Shown here piece by piece: positions 1 through 8,328 of a stretch of 64,000 nucleotides of DNA; position 1 is the first letter of the stretch; every line of letters starts with the position of its first letter. The notes beneath the pieces were generated by a model that was not told the DNA's origin, ran no database searches, and saw only the letters and a list, made by a program, of their open reading frames with translations. The stretch is from Streptosporangium oxazolinicum (GTDB lineage Bacteria > Actinomycetota > Actinomycetes > Streptosporangiales > Streptosporangiaceae): NCBI RefSeq assembly GCF_039537505.1, contig NZ_BAABAQ010000001.1:744001-808000 (forward strand), written 5' to 3'. Both the position numbers and the translations under genes were made by a program.

Positions 1-293
1 GCGGCCGGGCGTCGTAGCTGAAGCGTCCGTGCGGAAAGGAGCGCAGGGGCGCTCGCCGTAGTTCCCGGCGGGGGGTGCGTGCGATCCGGGATCCCCGTCC
101 GGTGTCCACGACCTCCACCGGAAGCGGGCCGCGCCTGCCGTCGCGGTGAAGTCGGCCGCGTCTTTGTCGGCCCGGGTTGCTATAGATGACGCTGTCACCC
201 CCCGACGATCAAGGGATGTACCGATGGCGTTGCTCACCCACCACTTCGGCGACTCGGTCGTCGTCGAGTTCGTGGCCCGGCAGGGAGGCTGAC
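1..293. other. Upstream stretch; possible short ORF before the DUF4132 gene
   Basis: No convincing gene is complete here. A frame that is open from further upstream ends at a TGA at 290-292 and contains an ATG at 224. Its last 22 codons read MALLTHHFGDSVVVEFVARQ followed by GG. It stops two bases before the probable GTG start of the next gene. It could be a short translated leader, or the displaced N-terminus of the DUF4132 protein after a frameshift. The sequence does not decide between these. Confidence 0.3.
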
Positions 294-2723
294 GTGGCGA
301 TCCTGGATGAGATGCCTTCGGCCCAGCGGGCCTGGCTCGACTGCCTGGACGAGGTGACGTTCGACGTCTTCGAGCGGCTGGACGCGGTCTTCGACCCGGC
401 GGAGCACGCGCCCTGGGACGTGAAATTCACCGAGACGCCGATGGGGAGGCCGGCGGAGGAGTTTGGTGGTGCCGAGTGGCGAGCCCTGGGACTGTGGGGC
501 CAGCTCCGCCTGCACATCAGCATGGGAGAGGGCCATTACAACCGGGCGTTGACCAGTGTCTTCACCCCCGTGCTCCGGCGCGACCCCCGATGGACCCCGG
601 CGGAGATCGAACTGCTGTGGCGCGTCGCCGTCACCCCGCTGGACAGGAACCAGCAGCCGGCAGACCTCTACCGGTTGCCTCTCGCCGCGACCAGACGGCT
701 GCCGGTCGCCGAGCGCGAGCCCTACGTGGAGTTCTTACGGCAGGTCAAGGCCCATCTGGCCGAACGGCCGTGGGGAGCGACCGACTCGGTCAAACGCGTC
801 ATCGACAACCTGCTGGCCGACCACGCTGGCGATCCCGCGGCCGCCGCCCGCGACCTCGTCAACGAGCTGGACCCGTTCGCCGTGCTCCTGCGTGAGGAGT
901 ACGCCGCCCGGTTCGGCGCTCCCGAGGTGCTGCCGTTGCTGCGCCACTGGACCACGGCCACGAACACCCGGCCCAACGCCGCCTGGCTCGACCAGGCCGC
1001 GGCGCTGCTCACGCCCGCCGCCGTCGCCCTGGTCAAGGACGTACTGGGCCGCATTCCCGATTACCGCGAGCACGTCGAGTCGCGTTTTCACCGGACCATC
1101 GTCACCTACTTCCACGAGCACACGGCGGTCCTGGTGCGCGGCATGGTGTGGACGTGCGAGCTGGTCGACGAGCCGTGGGTGACGAAACTGCTCGGCGACG
1201 TGGCCGTGGCGACCGGCATCGGCGTCGGCGGCTCGGGGCCCAACTCGCGCAACGAGCGGACGACCAACGCCGCCCTCGGCGTACTGGCCCGGCGCGGCGG
1301 CCTGGAGGTGGTCACCCAGCTCGCCCGGGTGCAGGCGAAGGTCCGCAGGAAGAGCATCCTCGCCCTCGTGGCCAGGACCTTGAACGCGGTGGCCGAGCAG
1401 ACCGGCCTGTCGCCCGAGCAGCTCCTGGACCGGACCGTCCCGTCCTTCGGACTCGAACCCGACGGCACCCGCACCGAGCACGGCCTGCGCCTCTCCGCCG
1501 ACGGTGTGGTCACCTTCGTCGACGACGGCGGCAAGGTCCGCAAGACGATCCCCAAGGCCGTGCGCTCCGCCCACGGCGAGTTGCTGGCCGAGCTCAAGGC
1601 CACCGCCAAGGAGCTGAGGAAGACGCTCCCCGCCGAGCGCTTCCGGGTCGAACGCGCCCTGGTCACCGAGCGGATCTGGCACTGGCGCGACATCTGCGCC
1701 TACTACCTCGACCACCCGGTGACCGGCAGGTACGGCAGGGCGCTGATCTGGGAGATCTCACAGGGCTCCGCCGGCCTCCCCGTCCGGACCGCCGACGGCT
1801 GGGAGCTGACGGACCAGCGAGGACGGAGCATCCGGCCCCTCCCGGACACCCCGGTGAAACTGTGGCATCCCATTTCCGCCACCGTGGACGAGGTACGCGC
1901 CTGGCGCGACCACGTCCTCACGATCGGCCTGCGACAGCCGTTCAAGCAGGCGTTCCGCGAGATCTACCTGCTCACGCCCGCCGAGGAGGGCACCGGCGAC
2001 CACTCGCGGCGCTTCGCCGACCACTTCCTCAGGTACGGCCAGGCCAAGGCGCTGCTCACCGAACGCGGCTGGACCGGCCTGTCGCTGGGCCACTGGTGGG
2101 CAGAGGGCGGGTACGACCAGGCCGAGGCCGTCAAGGAGCTCCCGGGGCTGACCGTCCATTGGGACTTCCACCTGGACGAGGCGTCGGGCGAGCGCGACGG
2201 GTACGGCACCGCCTCGGTCTGCGTCAGCGGGGACATCCATTTCACCGACGAACACGGACACCGGGTCCCGCTGGCAGAGGTGCCGCCGCGAGTGTTGTCA
2301 GAGGCGCTGCGCGACGCCGACCTGGCCGTCGGCGTCACCTCCACCGGCCTCGCCCCCGAAGGCCACGACGACTACTGGCACTCCTACAACGTCGGCGACC
2401 TCACCGAAACCGCTCAGGTCCGCCGCGACGCCCTGACCAGGCTGATCCCCCGTTTGACCATCGCCGACCGGCTCGAACTCACCGACCGTTTTCTCCGCGT
2501 CCGAGGCGACCTTCGCCCCTACAGGATCCACCTCGGCTCCGGCAACATCCTGATGGAGCCCAACGACGCCTACCTGTGCGTCGTTCCCGGTCGTTCCGCC
2601 GACCGTGTCTTCCTCCCGTTCGAGGAAGACGGCGGCATGCTGTCGGTCATCCTGTCCAAGGCGTTCCTGCTGGCCGCGGACACCACCATCACCGACCCGT
2701 CCATCACCCACCAGCTCCGCTGA
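294..2723 (+). CDS. DUF4132 domain-containing protein
   Basis: An 809-residue soluble protein of unknown biochemical role. The C-terminal half carries features I associate with DUF4132 proteins: a conserved block around WHPISATVDEVRAWRDHVL and a final IHLGSGNILMEPNDAYLCVV-type segment that ends the family. No signal peptide or membrane segment is visible. The frame is open back to ATG 186, but residues encoded before 294 are low-complexity and unlike protein. A GGGAGG five bases before GTG 294 makes 294 the better start. I recall DUF4132 proteins often being 1000 residues or more, so the N-terminal part may be missing or encoded separately. It is convergent with the HTH/DUF6879 module. The family assignment is from memory of conserved segments; the role is unknown. 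Confidence 0.8.
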   Translation: MAILDEMPSAQRAWLDCLDEVTFDVFERLDAVFDPAEHAPWDVKFTETPMGRPAEEFGGAEWRALGLWGQLRLHISMGEGHYNRALTSVFTPVLRRDPRWTPAEIELLWRVAVTPLDRNQQPADLYRLPLAATRRLPVAEREPYVEFLRQVKAHLAERPWGATDSVKRVIDNLLADHAGDPAAAARDLVNELDPFAVLLREEYAARFGAPEVLPLLRHWTTATNTRPNAAWLDQAAALLTPAAVALVKDVLGRIPDYREHVESRFHRTIVTYFHEHTAVLVRGMVWTCELVDEPWVTKLLGDVAVATGIGVGGSGPNSRNERTTNAALGVLARRGGLEVVTQLARVQAKVRRKSILALVARTLNAVAEQTGLSPEQLLDRTVPSFGLEPDGTRTEHGLRLSADGVVTFVDDGGKVRKTIPKAVRSAHGELLAELKATAKELRKTLPAERFRVERALVTERIWHWRDICAYYLDHPVTGRYGRALIWEISQGSAGLPVRTADGWELTDQRGRSIRPLPDTPVKLWHPISATVDEVRAWRDHVLTIGLRQPFKQAFREIYLLTPAEEGTGDHSRRFADHFLRYGQAKALLTERGWTGLSLGHWWAEGGYDQAEAVKELPGLTVHWDFHLDEASGERDGYGTASVCVSGDIHFTDEHGHRVPLAEVPPRVLSEALRDADLAVGVTSTGLAPEGHDDYWHSYNVGDLTETAQVRRDALTRLIPRLTIADRLELTDRFLRVRGDLRPYRIHLGSGNILMEPNDAYLCVVPGRSADRVFLPFEEDGGMLSVILSKAFLLAADTTITDPSITHQLR

Positions 2724-2788
2724 CCCACCCAGTCTATGGAGTGACCTGTCCGACCGCGCCGCCCCCATCGGTCTTTAAGCGGTGACGG

Positions 2789-2968
2789 TCACGAGTCCGT
2801 CAACGCGGGGGTGAGCTTTCCTGTCTCAATCTTGCTGATCTTACTTTGGGACATGCTGCAGAGCCGCGCGAGCCGATCTCCCGTGAGACCGGCTTGCTTG
2901 CGGAGTGTTTTTAGCTTCTCCGCCAGGTCTTGCTTTGATCGCCCCAGCTGTTCAGGATCTAACGTCAC
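2789..2968 (-). CDS. Short XRE-type helix-turn-helix protein, probably truncated
   Basis: A 59-residue protein made almost only of a Cro/CI-type helix-turn-helix. It runs from LAEKLKTLRKQAGLTGDRLA through SMSQSKISKIETGKLTP and stops at LTDS. The GTG start overlaps the TGA of the DUF6879 gene by four bases (2965-2968), so the two are translationally coupled. HTH proteins paired with DUF6879 are usually much longer and continue past the GK-x-TP motif into a regulatory domain. Here the frame ends right after the DNA-binding fold, and only 65 bp separate it from the convergent DUF4132 gene. It is either a minimal DNA-binding protein or a gene that lost its 3' part. Confidence 0.6.
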   Translation of the reverse strand: MTLDPEQLGRSKQDLAEKLKTLRKQAGLTGDRLARLCSMSQSKISKIETGKLTPALTDS

Positions 2969-3483
2969 TCATGATCTTTCATGTACTGCGCGAATGAAAC
3001 GGAGTTCTCCACAGCAATCTGTTTCCACCGCCGATATGGTCCGGAGCTTCCTTCGATCAGCTCTCGATTGATCTGGGTTCCGTCTGGCCGGAAGTTCAGA
3101 TGGACCACGGACGAGTCATCGAACATCCACCAGTCTTGATCGGAGGGAATGTCAATGACTTGATCTGTGAGGTCGAGTATTCGGATGTCCTCCCCGGCCA
3201 TGATGTTTCCAGGGATTCCCCACGCGAGCTGGTAGCGTTGGTAGTCGGTCAGCGGCCGACGAACGACACGCACTCGGCCGATGCCCTTACCCGCGTCCAC
3301 GTAGCCGGTGACCCTCCTGTGCCATGCGGCGTTGTGGTTGTCGGGCTTGGGTTCTCCTCGCAGGAAGCGGGCAAGGCTTTCCGCCTCTGCCGGCATGGTG
3401 TACTTGGGCTGTGTTTCCAGCCGGAAGGCGTCGCGCTGAAAAGAGTCGAAGAAATCTTTCCATGACTCACCATCCAAGAGCAA
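2965..3483 (-). CDS. DUF6879 family protein
   Basis: A 172-residue soluble protein matching DUF6879, a widespread actinobacterial family of unknown activity. Seen in the sequence are the ESWKDFFDSFQRDAFRLETQ opening, the acidic/aromatic middle, a DDSSVVHLNFRPDG segment and a C-terminal WKQIAVENSVSFAQYM-type tail. These proteins are normally encoded next to HTH regulators. Here the stop overlaps the GTG of the short HTH gene, and the start overlaps the end of the 69-residue gene at 3467 by 17 bases. The three probably form one operon read leftward. A role in a developmental or signalling regulator system is inferred from context only. Confidence 0.75.
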   Translation of the reverse strand: MLLDGESWKDFFDSFQRDAFRLETQPKYTMPAEAESLARFLRGEPKPDNHNAAWHRRVTGYVDAGKGIGRVRVVRRPLTDYQRYQLAWGIPGNIMAGEDIRILDLTDQVIDIPSDQDWWMFDDSSVVHLNFRPDGTQINRELIEGSSGPYRRWKQIAVENSVSFAQYMKDHE

Positions 3484-3676
3484 GAACGGCCTCCCTGAGA
3501 ACGCCTTCCGGGATCTCTACGGCGGATTCCCCGTCAGGCACCCTCAAGCCCTTGAACTCGTCGCCCTGGACAACGAACGTCCGCCTGTCGGTCAAATAGA
3601 CATTGGGACAGTCGTTGTCGTCGCACTCACCGTCCCCATTGCCCGTTATCCGGGTTAGTTTGGGGCTTTGAGTCAT
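3467..3676 (-). CDS. Small conserved protein upstream of DUF6879
   Basis: A 69-residue acidic protein beginning MTQSPKLTRITGNG, with two cysteines (CDDNDCPNVYLTDRRTFVVQ) and a VPEG-like amphipathic end. Small proteins of this type commonly precede DUF6879 genes in actinobacteria and resemble the DUF397 class of tiny partners. The frame is open to 3721, but an AAGGG seven bases before ATG 3676 supports the shorter start. It is first in the leftward operon with DUF6879 and the HTH protein. Function unknown. Confidence 0.65.
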   Translation of the reverse strand: MTQSPKLTRITGNGDGECDDNDCPNVYLTDRRTFVVQGDEFKGLRVPDGESAVEIPEGVLREAVLALGW

Positions 3677-4071
3677 TGCGTTTCCCTTCGGATCACCGTG
3701 CCGATCGGGTTTCGTGTCCATGACGGTAGAGGGGGGGATCCGGGGTGGTCAATCAATGTCACGGATATTCCTTTCTCGAATAACGGGAGGTGAGACGACC
3801 CGCCCGCGCGGGAGCGGCGCATCGTTCTCTCCCTGGAGGTGCCAGGACCCGCACGGAGTTCGGCTCTCCATGCGGAAGGAGGCTTCGAAGCCACAAGGAC
3901 TGCGGGCGGATGTGCTGGTGGCGGCCCTCTCCTGGTGTGGTGGTAGTGCTGGCCGTACCCGCGTGGGCCGGTGGGCGGCACCTCGTACAGGCCGGTGGGC
4001 GGGATCGATCATGATCTGCTCGCACCGGCAGGCTTACTGGCACCGCACCGCGCCATCGAGCAGAGAGTCCC
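3677..4071. other. Divergent intergenic region
   Basis: About 395 bp between the leftward DUF6879 operon and the rightward serine hydrolase. An AT-richer patch at 3750-3780 is the most likely promoter area for the leftward operon. No convincing small gene or structured RNA was seen. Confidence 0.4.
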
Positions 4072-5268
4072 GTGATGCCCCCTTTCACCACCGTCACCTC
4101 CCCGTCGACCAGGCCCGCGTCCGCCGGGCGCCGTGGCCTGCTGGCCCTGGCCACCGCGGCCGCCGTCGCGCTGGGTGGCCTCAGCCTGTCCCCCGCCCCG
4201 GCCGCCGCCGACACCGCCCCGCGAACCGGTCCCGCCGACAACGTGCAGACGAGCCTGAACGACCTGGTCCGCGGCGGTGGCTTCCCCGCCGCCCTGGCGG
4301 CGGTGCGGGGCCGTGACGGGCGTACCCGCGACTACACCGCCGGTGTGGCGGACCTGAAGACGCGGGCGAAGGTTCCGGTCAACGGGCGGGTACGCGTCGG
4401 CAGCAACACCAAGATGTTCGTCGCCGTGGTCGTGCTGCAGCTGGCCGGGGAGGGAAAAATCGACCTGGACGCGTCGGTGGAGGAGTATCTTCCCGGCCTG
4501 ATCCGCGGCAACGGCAACGACGGCCGGAACATCACGGTCCGCCAGCTGCTGCGGCACACCTCCGGCCTGCCGGACTACGCCAAGGACGCGTCGCTCTTCT
4601 TCGAGTTCCAGCACCGCTACCTTGAGCCTCGCGAACTGCTCGACAGGGGGCTGGCGCAGAAGCCGGTGGCGGCTCCGGGTGAGAAGTGGAGCTACAGCAA
4701 CACCAACTATGTCGTGCTCGGCCTGCTCGTGCAGAAGGTCACCGGCCGCCCGATCGGCGAGGAGGTCACCGGCCGGATCATCAAGCCGCTCGGGCTGCGC
4801 GACACCTACTGGCCGGGCCTCGGCGAGCAGGGGATCCGGGGCGCCCACCCCCGCGGCTACGCGTCCACGGGACCCGCGTCCATGGTGGACGTCACGCGGA
4901 TGGACCCGTCCATGGCGTGGGCGGCCGGGCAGCTCATCGCCGCCCCGCGTGACGTCAACGGCTTCCTCGTCGCGCTGCTGGGCGGCGAACTCCTCAAGCC
5001 GGCGCAGCTGGAGGAGATGAAGCAGACGGTCGAGATGCCCGCGTCCCCGGCCGGTTGGGGCTACGGGCTCGGCCTGATGAAGGTCAAGCTGAGCTGTGGC
5101 GGCCACGCGTGGGGCCACGGCGGCGATATCCCGGGGTACGAGACCCGTAACGCCGTCACCGAGGACGGCCGCTCGGCCACGGTCGCGGTGACCTCGCTGC
5201 CCGGCACGCCGGCCGCCGGTCAGCAGGTTGACGCCGCTCTCGACACCGCCCTGTGCCCCGGCAGGTAG
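4072..5268 (+). CDS. Secreted serine hydrolase (class C beta-lactamase / D-Ala-D-Ala carboxypeptidase fold)
   Basis: A 398-residue exported hydrolase of the beta-lactamase/PBP4-like family, probably acting on peptidoglycan peptides or related amides or esters outside the cell. There is an N-terminal signal with twin Arg (R20 R21) and a hydrophobic run ending at an Ala-rich cleavage site near residue 46. The SxxK nucleophile motif is S111-N-T-K114. The second motif is Y208-S-N210 and the third is H349-G-G. GTG 4072 and ATG 4075 are adjacent and either could start it. It is closely similar to the hydrolase at 33148 (shared LRHTSGL and YSNTNY blocks), so the two are paralogs. The exact substrate cannot be told from sequence. 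Confidence 0.85.
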   Translation: MMPPFTTVTSPSTRPASAGRRGLLALATAAAVALGGLSLSPAPAAADTAPRTGPADNVQTSLNDLVRGGGFPAALAAVRGRDGRTRDYTAGVADLKTRAKVPVNGRVRVGSNTKMFVAVVVLQLAGEGKIDLDASVEEYLPGLIRGNGNDGRNITVRQLLRHTSGLPDYAKDASLFFEFQHRYLEPRELLDRGLAQKPVAAPGEKWSYSNTNYVVLGLLVQKVTGRPIGEEVTGRIIKPLGLRDTYWPGLGEQGIRGAHPRGYASTGPASMVDVTRMDPSMAWAAGQLIAAPRDVNGFLVALLGGELLKPAQLEEMKQTVEMPASPAGWGYGLGLMKVKLSCGGHAWGHGGDIPGYETRNAVTEDGRSATVAVTSLPGTPAAGQQVDAALDTALCPGR

Positions 5269-5327
5269 CGCCGCGCCTGGATCGGTGTCGGCGTTCCCGG
5301 GCGGCTGGGTGATGGCAGACTTCGCCC

Positions 5328-6221
5328 ATGGATTCAGGAAGCATCACGGCGGCGGTGGCGGGCACGTGGGAGCTCGGTGACCTGACGGTCAACCGGATCG
5401 GGTTCGGCGCGATGCGGCTGACGGCGAACGCCGACGGCACGCCGAGTGATCGTGACCGGGCGATCGCCGTGCTGCGCCGCGCGGTCGAGCTCGGGGTGAA
5501 CCACATCGACACCGCCGCGTTCTACTTCTCACCGCTGCGTTCCGCCAACGAGCTGATCAACCGGGCGCTGGCCCCGTACCCCGACGATCTGGTCATCACC
5601 ACGAAGGTCGGACCGGGCAAGGACCCCTCGGGCGCGTGGCTGCCACTGGCCAGGCCGGAGCAGCTACGCGGCCAGGTCGAGGAGAACCTCCGTCAGCTCG
5701 GCCGCGACCACCTCGACGTGGTGAACCTGCGGGTCCACGGACCCGACTCGATCGCCGAGCGCTTCGGCGCGCTGGCCGAACTGCGCGACGCCGGGCTCAT
5801 CCGCCACCTGGGCATCTCCAACGTCAGGCCCAGGCATCTCGCCGAGGCCCTCGCCATCGCCCCGGTGGTCTGCGTGCAGAACAGGTACGGCCTCGGTGCG
5901 AACCCCGAGCGTCACGAGTTCCTGCGCGCCTGCGGCGAACAGGGCATCGCGTTCGTGCCGTTCTTCGCGATCGCCGGGGAGGGGCGCGAGGCGGGCGCGA
6001 GCGGCACCGACGACGAGGCGGTCCTCGCCGTCGCGCGCGCCCACGGGGCGACGGCCGCACAGGTCCGGCTGGCGTGGACGCTGCTGCAGGGGCCGCATGT
6101 GCTGGCCATCCCGGGCACCGGAAATCCGGACCACCTGGTCGCCAACGTGGCCGCCGGAGCACTGCGGCTCTCGGACGACGAACTCGCCCGCCTCGAAAGG
6201 GAGACCCCGGTCGCCTTCTGA
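5328..6221 (+). CDS. Aldo/keto reductase
   Basis: A 297-residue NADPH-dependent aldo/keto reductase reducing carbonyl substrates in the cytoplasm. The (beta/alpha)8 family signature is intact. The catalytic tetrad reads D61 (in HIDTAAFY), Y66, K93 (ITTKVG) and H137 (LRVHGPD). The C-terminal half has the LGISNVRPRHL and IPGTGNPDHL cofactor-binding blocks. It starts 59 bp after the serine hydrolase and may be cotranscribed or independent. The physiological substrate is unknown. It converges on the DHFR-like gene with only 4 bp between the stops. Confidence 0.9.
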   Translation: MDSGSITAAVAGTWELGDLTVNRIGFGAMRLTANADGTPSDRDRAIAVLRRAVELGVNHIDTAAFYFSPLRSANELINRALAPYPDDLVITTKVGPGKDPSGAWLPLARPEQLRGQVEENLRQLGRDHLDVVNLRVHGPDSIAERFGALAELRDAGLIRHLGISNVRPRHLAEALAIAPVVCVQNRYGLGANPERHEFLRACGEQGIAFVPFFAIAGEGREAGASGTDDEAVLAVARAHGATAAQVRLAWTLLQGPHVLAIPGTGNPDHLVANVAAGALRLSDDELARLERETPVAF

Positions 6222-6225
6222 CCGA

Positions 6226-6822
6226 TCACACCTCGCCGGCCACCCGGTAGGTGCACAGGGACACACCCGCGTCGCTGGTGGCCGTGGAGACCAGTTCGAA
6301 CGTGCGCAGGGTGCCGTCGGCGGGGAAGATGGTCTTCCCGCCGCCGAGGATCACCGGCATGACCACGAGTCGGAGCTCGTCGACCAGGCCCTCGCCCAGG
6401 AGGGTGCGCGCGAGCGTGGAGCTCCCCATGACCAGCAGGTCGCCGCCGTCGGTCTCGCGCAGTTTCCTGATGTGGGCGACGGCCTCGCCACCGGGGATGC
6501 GCGTGGTGTTGTTCCACGTCAGCTCGTCGTCGCCCAGCGTCTGGGACACGACGTACTTCGGGAGGGAGTTCATCCGGTCGGCGAACGGGTCACCGGCCTG
6601 GTCGGGCCACGTCGCGGCCATGCCCTGCCACGTGCGGCGCCCGAACAGCAGCGCCTCGGTCCCGGTCAGCGCGCCGTCGAAGGCGCCGCCGACCACGTCC
6701 GGGTCGAAGAACGGGTGGGACCAGCCGCCGTGGGCGAAGCCGCCGTCGGTGTCCTCGTCGGCTCCGCCCGGCGCCTGCACGACGCCGTCCAGGCTCATGA
6801 ACTCGATGATCACGATGCGCAT
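6226..6822 (-). CDS. Dihydrofolate reductase family protein (RibD C-terminal fold)
   Basis: A 198-residue cytoplasmic protein of the RibD C-terminal/DHFR-like superfamily, which bind NADPH. It has the MRIVIIEFMSLDGVVQAPGG opening, LLFGRRTWQGMAATWP, an LPKYVVSQTL strand, the Gly-rich MGSSTLARTLL loop and GGGKTIFP. Proteins of this type in actinobacteria are mostly uncharacterised reductases; they are not the housekeeping folA. It is followed leftward by the convergent AKR gene, and the ArsR-like gene lies upstream on the same strand with a 106 bp gap. Confidence 0.85.
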   Translation of the reverse strand: MRIVIIEFMSLDGVVQAPGGADEDTDGGFAHGGWSHPFFDPDVVGGAFDGALTGTEALLFGRRTWQGMAATWPDQAGDPFADRMNSLPKYVVSQTLGDDELTWNNTTRIPGGEAVAHIRKLRETDGGDLLVMGSSTLARTLLGEGLVDELRLVVMPVILGGGKTIFPADGTLRTFELVSTATSDAGVSLCTYRVAGEV

Positions 6823-6928
6823 GGGATTCGCTCCTATGAGGGGTGTGTGTTCTGAGGTGTGACGTCACCGGTCCGGACGAGCGCGTGCGCGCCCGGACCA
6901 TCACGGACCGGTCGGGGCCCCGCGCCGC

Positions 6929-7516
6929 TCAGCCCGTTTCCTTCAGGCTCGGGTGGAGGGCGACGACGATCCGGTGGTCGCGGCCGTTCTCGGCGGACTC
7001 GTCGTGGTATTTGGACACCAGCGCCGTGACGGCCCCGGCGAGCTCCCCGGCGAACGCGGCCCGGTCGGCGGCCGAGGCGAAGCGCACCTCGCCGTCGATC
7101 GCGAAGGTCGCGACGCGCTTGCGCGCCTTGGTGGCGCCGGTGATGAGCGACCCGACATCGCGGACCAGCCGGGCCGCGACGGCCAGCAGCCAGCTCGCCG
7201 ACAGCTGGTCGGGGGAACGGGCCGGGTCGGGCTCGACGGACGCCAGCGCGGTCGGGGAGATCACGTAGGAGGCCGCCGTCGCGCGCATGATGCGCTCGTT
7301 GACGTTGCCCTTGCGCCGCTCCTCGATCATCTCGACGAGCCCGTGCGCCTCAAGCGTCTTCAGGTGGTAGTTGACCTTCTGCCGGGGCAGGCCGACCTTG
7401 GCGGCCAGCATGGTCGCGGATCCGGGCTCGCTCAGCTCGGCCAGCAGCCGGGCCCGGATGGGGTCCAGCGAGACCTCGGCCGCGGCCGGGTCCTCGATCA
7501 CGGCGATGTCCTGCAT
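6929..7516 (-). CDS. ArsR-like winged-helix transcriptional regulator
   Basis: A 195-residue regulator with an N-terminal winged helix at about residues 15-75. The segment DPIRARLLAELSEPGSAT is followed by GLPRQKVNYHLKTLEAHGLV as the recognition helix. The rest is an alpha-helical C-terminal domain. This domain layout (HTH_20 plus a C-terminal helical part) is common for repressors placed beside DHFR-like or hydrolase genes. A dyad lies in its promoter at 7534-7549. It probably controls itself and possibly the downstream DHFR-like gene. The ligand is unknown; no metal-binding Cys cluster is present, so a metal sensor is unlikely. Confidence 0.8.
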   Translation of the reverse strand: MQDIAVIEDPAAAEVSLDPIRARLLAELSEPGSATMLAAKVGLPRQKVNYHLKTLEAHGLVEMIEERRKGNVNERIMRATAASYVISPTALASVEPDPARSPDQLSASWLLAVAARLVRDVGSLITGATKARKRVATFAIDGEVRFASAADRAAFAGELAGAVTALVSKYHDESAENGRDHRIVVALHPSLKETG

Positions 7517-7533
7517 GCCCGCAGACTACTTCC

Positions 7534-7549
7534 GACAAATTATATTGTC
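7534..7549. promoter_or_regulatory. Dyad GACAA-N6-TTGTC upstream of the ArsR-like gene
   Basis: A perfect 5-bp inverted repeat, GACAAATTATATTGTC, in an AT-rich island 18-33 bp before the regulator start. Its position over a likely -10 region fits an autoregulatory operator. This is inference from position. Confidence 0.45.
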
Positions 7550-7653
7550 AAGAAAGTCGTATTTTCCGGAAGGGCGGGTCACGGCTGACCGCCGCATGGC
7601 ATATGGGCATGATGTCGGGAATCCAGGAACCGGCGGGTTCGGGCGGACAGTAC

Positions 7654-8328
7654 ATGTGTGTGGAAACGACTATGCGTGCCCGGATACGCGCCGGGGATCC
7701 GGACGCCTTCAGCCGGCTGTTCGACGACCACGCGCGCTCGGTCTACAACCACGCCTTCCGGCTGACCGGCGACTGGTCGGCCGCCGAGGACGTGGTCTCC
7801 CTCACCTTCCTTGAGGCGTGGCGGCTGCGGGGCAGGGTCGACGCGGACGGCGGCTCGCTGCGTCCCTGGCTGCTGGGCGTCGCGACCAACGTGGCCCGCA
7901 ACGTCAACCGTGCCGCCCGGCGGCACGCGGACGCGCTGGCCAGGCTGCCTCCGGGCGAGGCGGTGCCCGACATCGCCGAGGAGATAGCGGGCCGCGTCGA
8001 CGACGACGAGCTGCTGGTCTCCGTGCGGGCGGCCCTGGCCGCGCTGCGCAGGCCGGAGCGGGAGGTGCTCGCGCTGTGCGTGTGGGCCGGACTCGGGTAC
8101 GCCGAGGCGGCGGAGGCCCTCGGCGTACCGGTGGGCACGATCCGCTCCCGGCTCTCACGGGCGCGGAAAAGACTAAGGAGGCTCGCCACGGACACGGCGA
8201 CATCGACATCGACATCGACATCGGTGGTGGCGGCGGCGGGAGAGACGCGGGAACCTCGGGCGCGGTCCAGACAGGTAAATGGTGACCGCGACACCGCGGT
8301 CCGGCTCGTTCGGGAGAAGCACCGGTGA
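7654..8328 (+). CDS. ECF-type RNA polymerase sigma factor
   Basis: A sigma-70 family extracytoplasmic-function factor. Region 2 is seen as DPDAFSRLFDDHARSVYNHA with the LTGDWSAAEDVVSLTFLEAW helix. Region 4 is the HTH GYAEAAEALGVPVGTIRSRL followed by SRARKRLRR. A tail of about 45 residues follows region 4 and includes a Thr-Ser repeat coded by four copies of gacatc (8199-8222). The frame is open to ATG 7603. ATG 7654 sits closer to region 2, as is usual in this family, and ATG 7672 is also possible. Its stop overlaps the GTG of the next gene by four bases, so the membrane protein downstream is its likely partner. Confidence 0.85.
   Translation: MCVETTMRARIRAGDPDAFSRLFDDHARSVYNHAFRLTGDWSAAEDVVSLTFLEAWRLRGRVDADGGSLRPWLLGVATNVARNVNRAARRHADALARLPPGEAVPDIAEEIAGRVDDDELLVSVRAALAALRRPEREVLALCVWAGLGYAEAAEALGVPVGTIRSRLSRARKRLRRLATDTATSTSTSTSVVAAAGETREPRARSRQVNGDRDTAVRLVREKHR
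8199..8222 (+). repeat. Hexamer microsatellite, 4 x gacatc
   Basis: Four perfect tandem copies inside the 3' part of the sigma factor gene. They encode alternating Thr and Ser, so length changes would stay in frame. Confidence 0.9.

Noticed and set aside
2811..3071. 86-codon plus-strand frame
   Set aside because: Antisense to the short HTH gene and the end of DUF6879, which are both recognisable.
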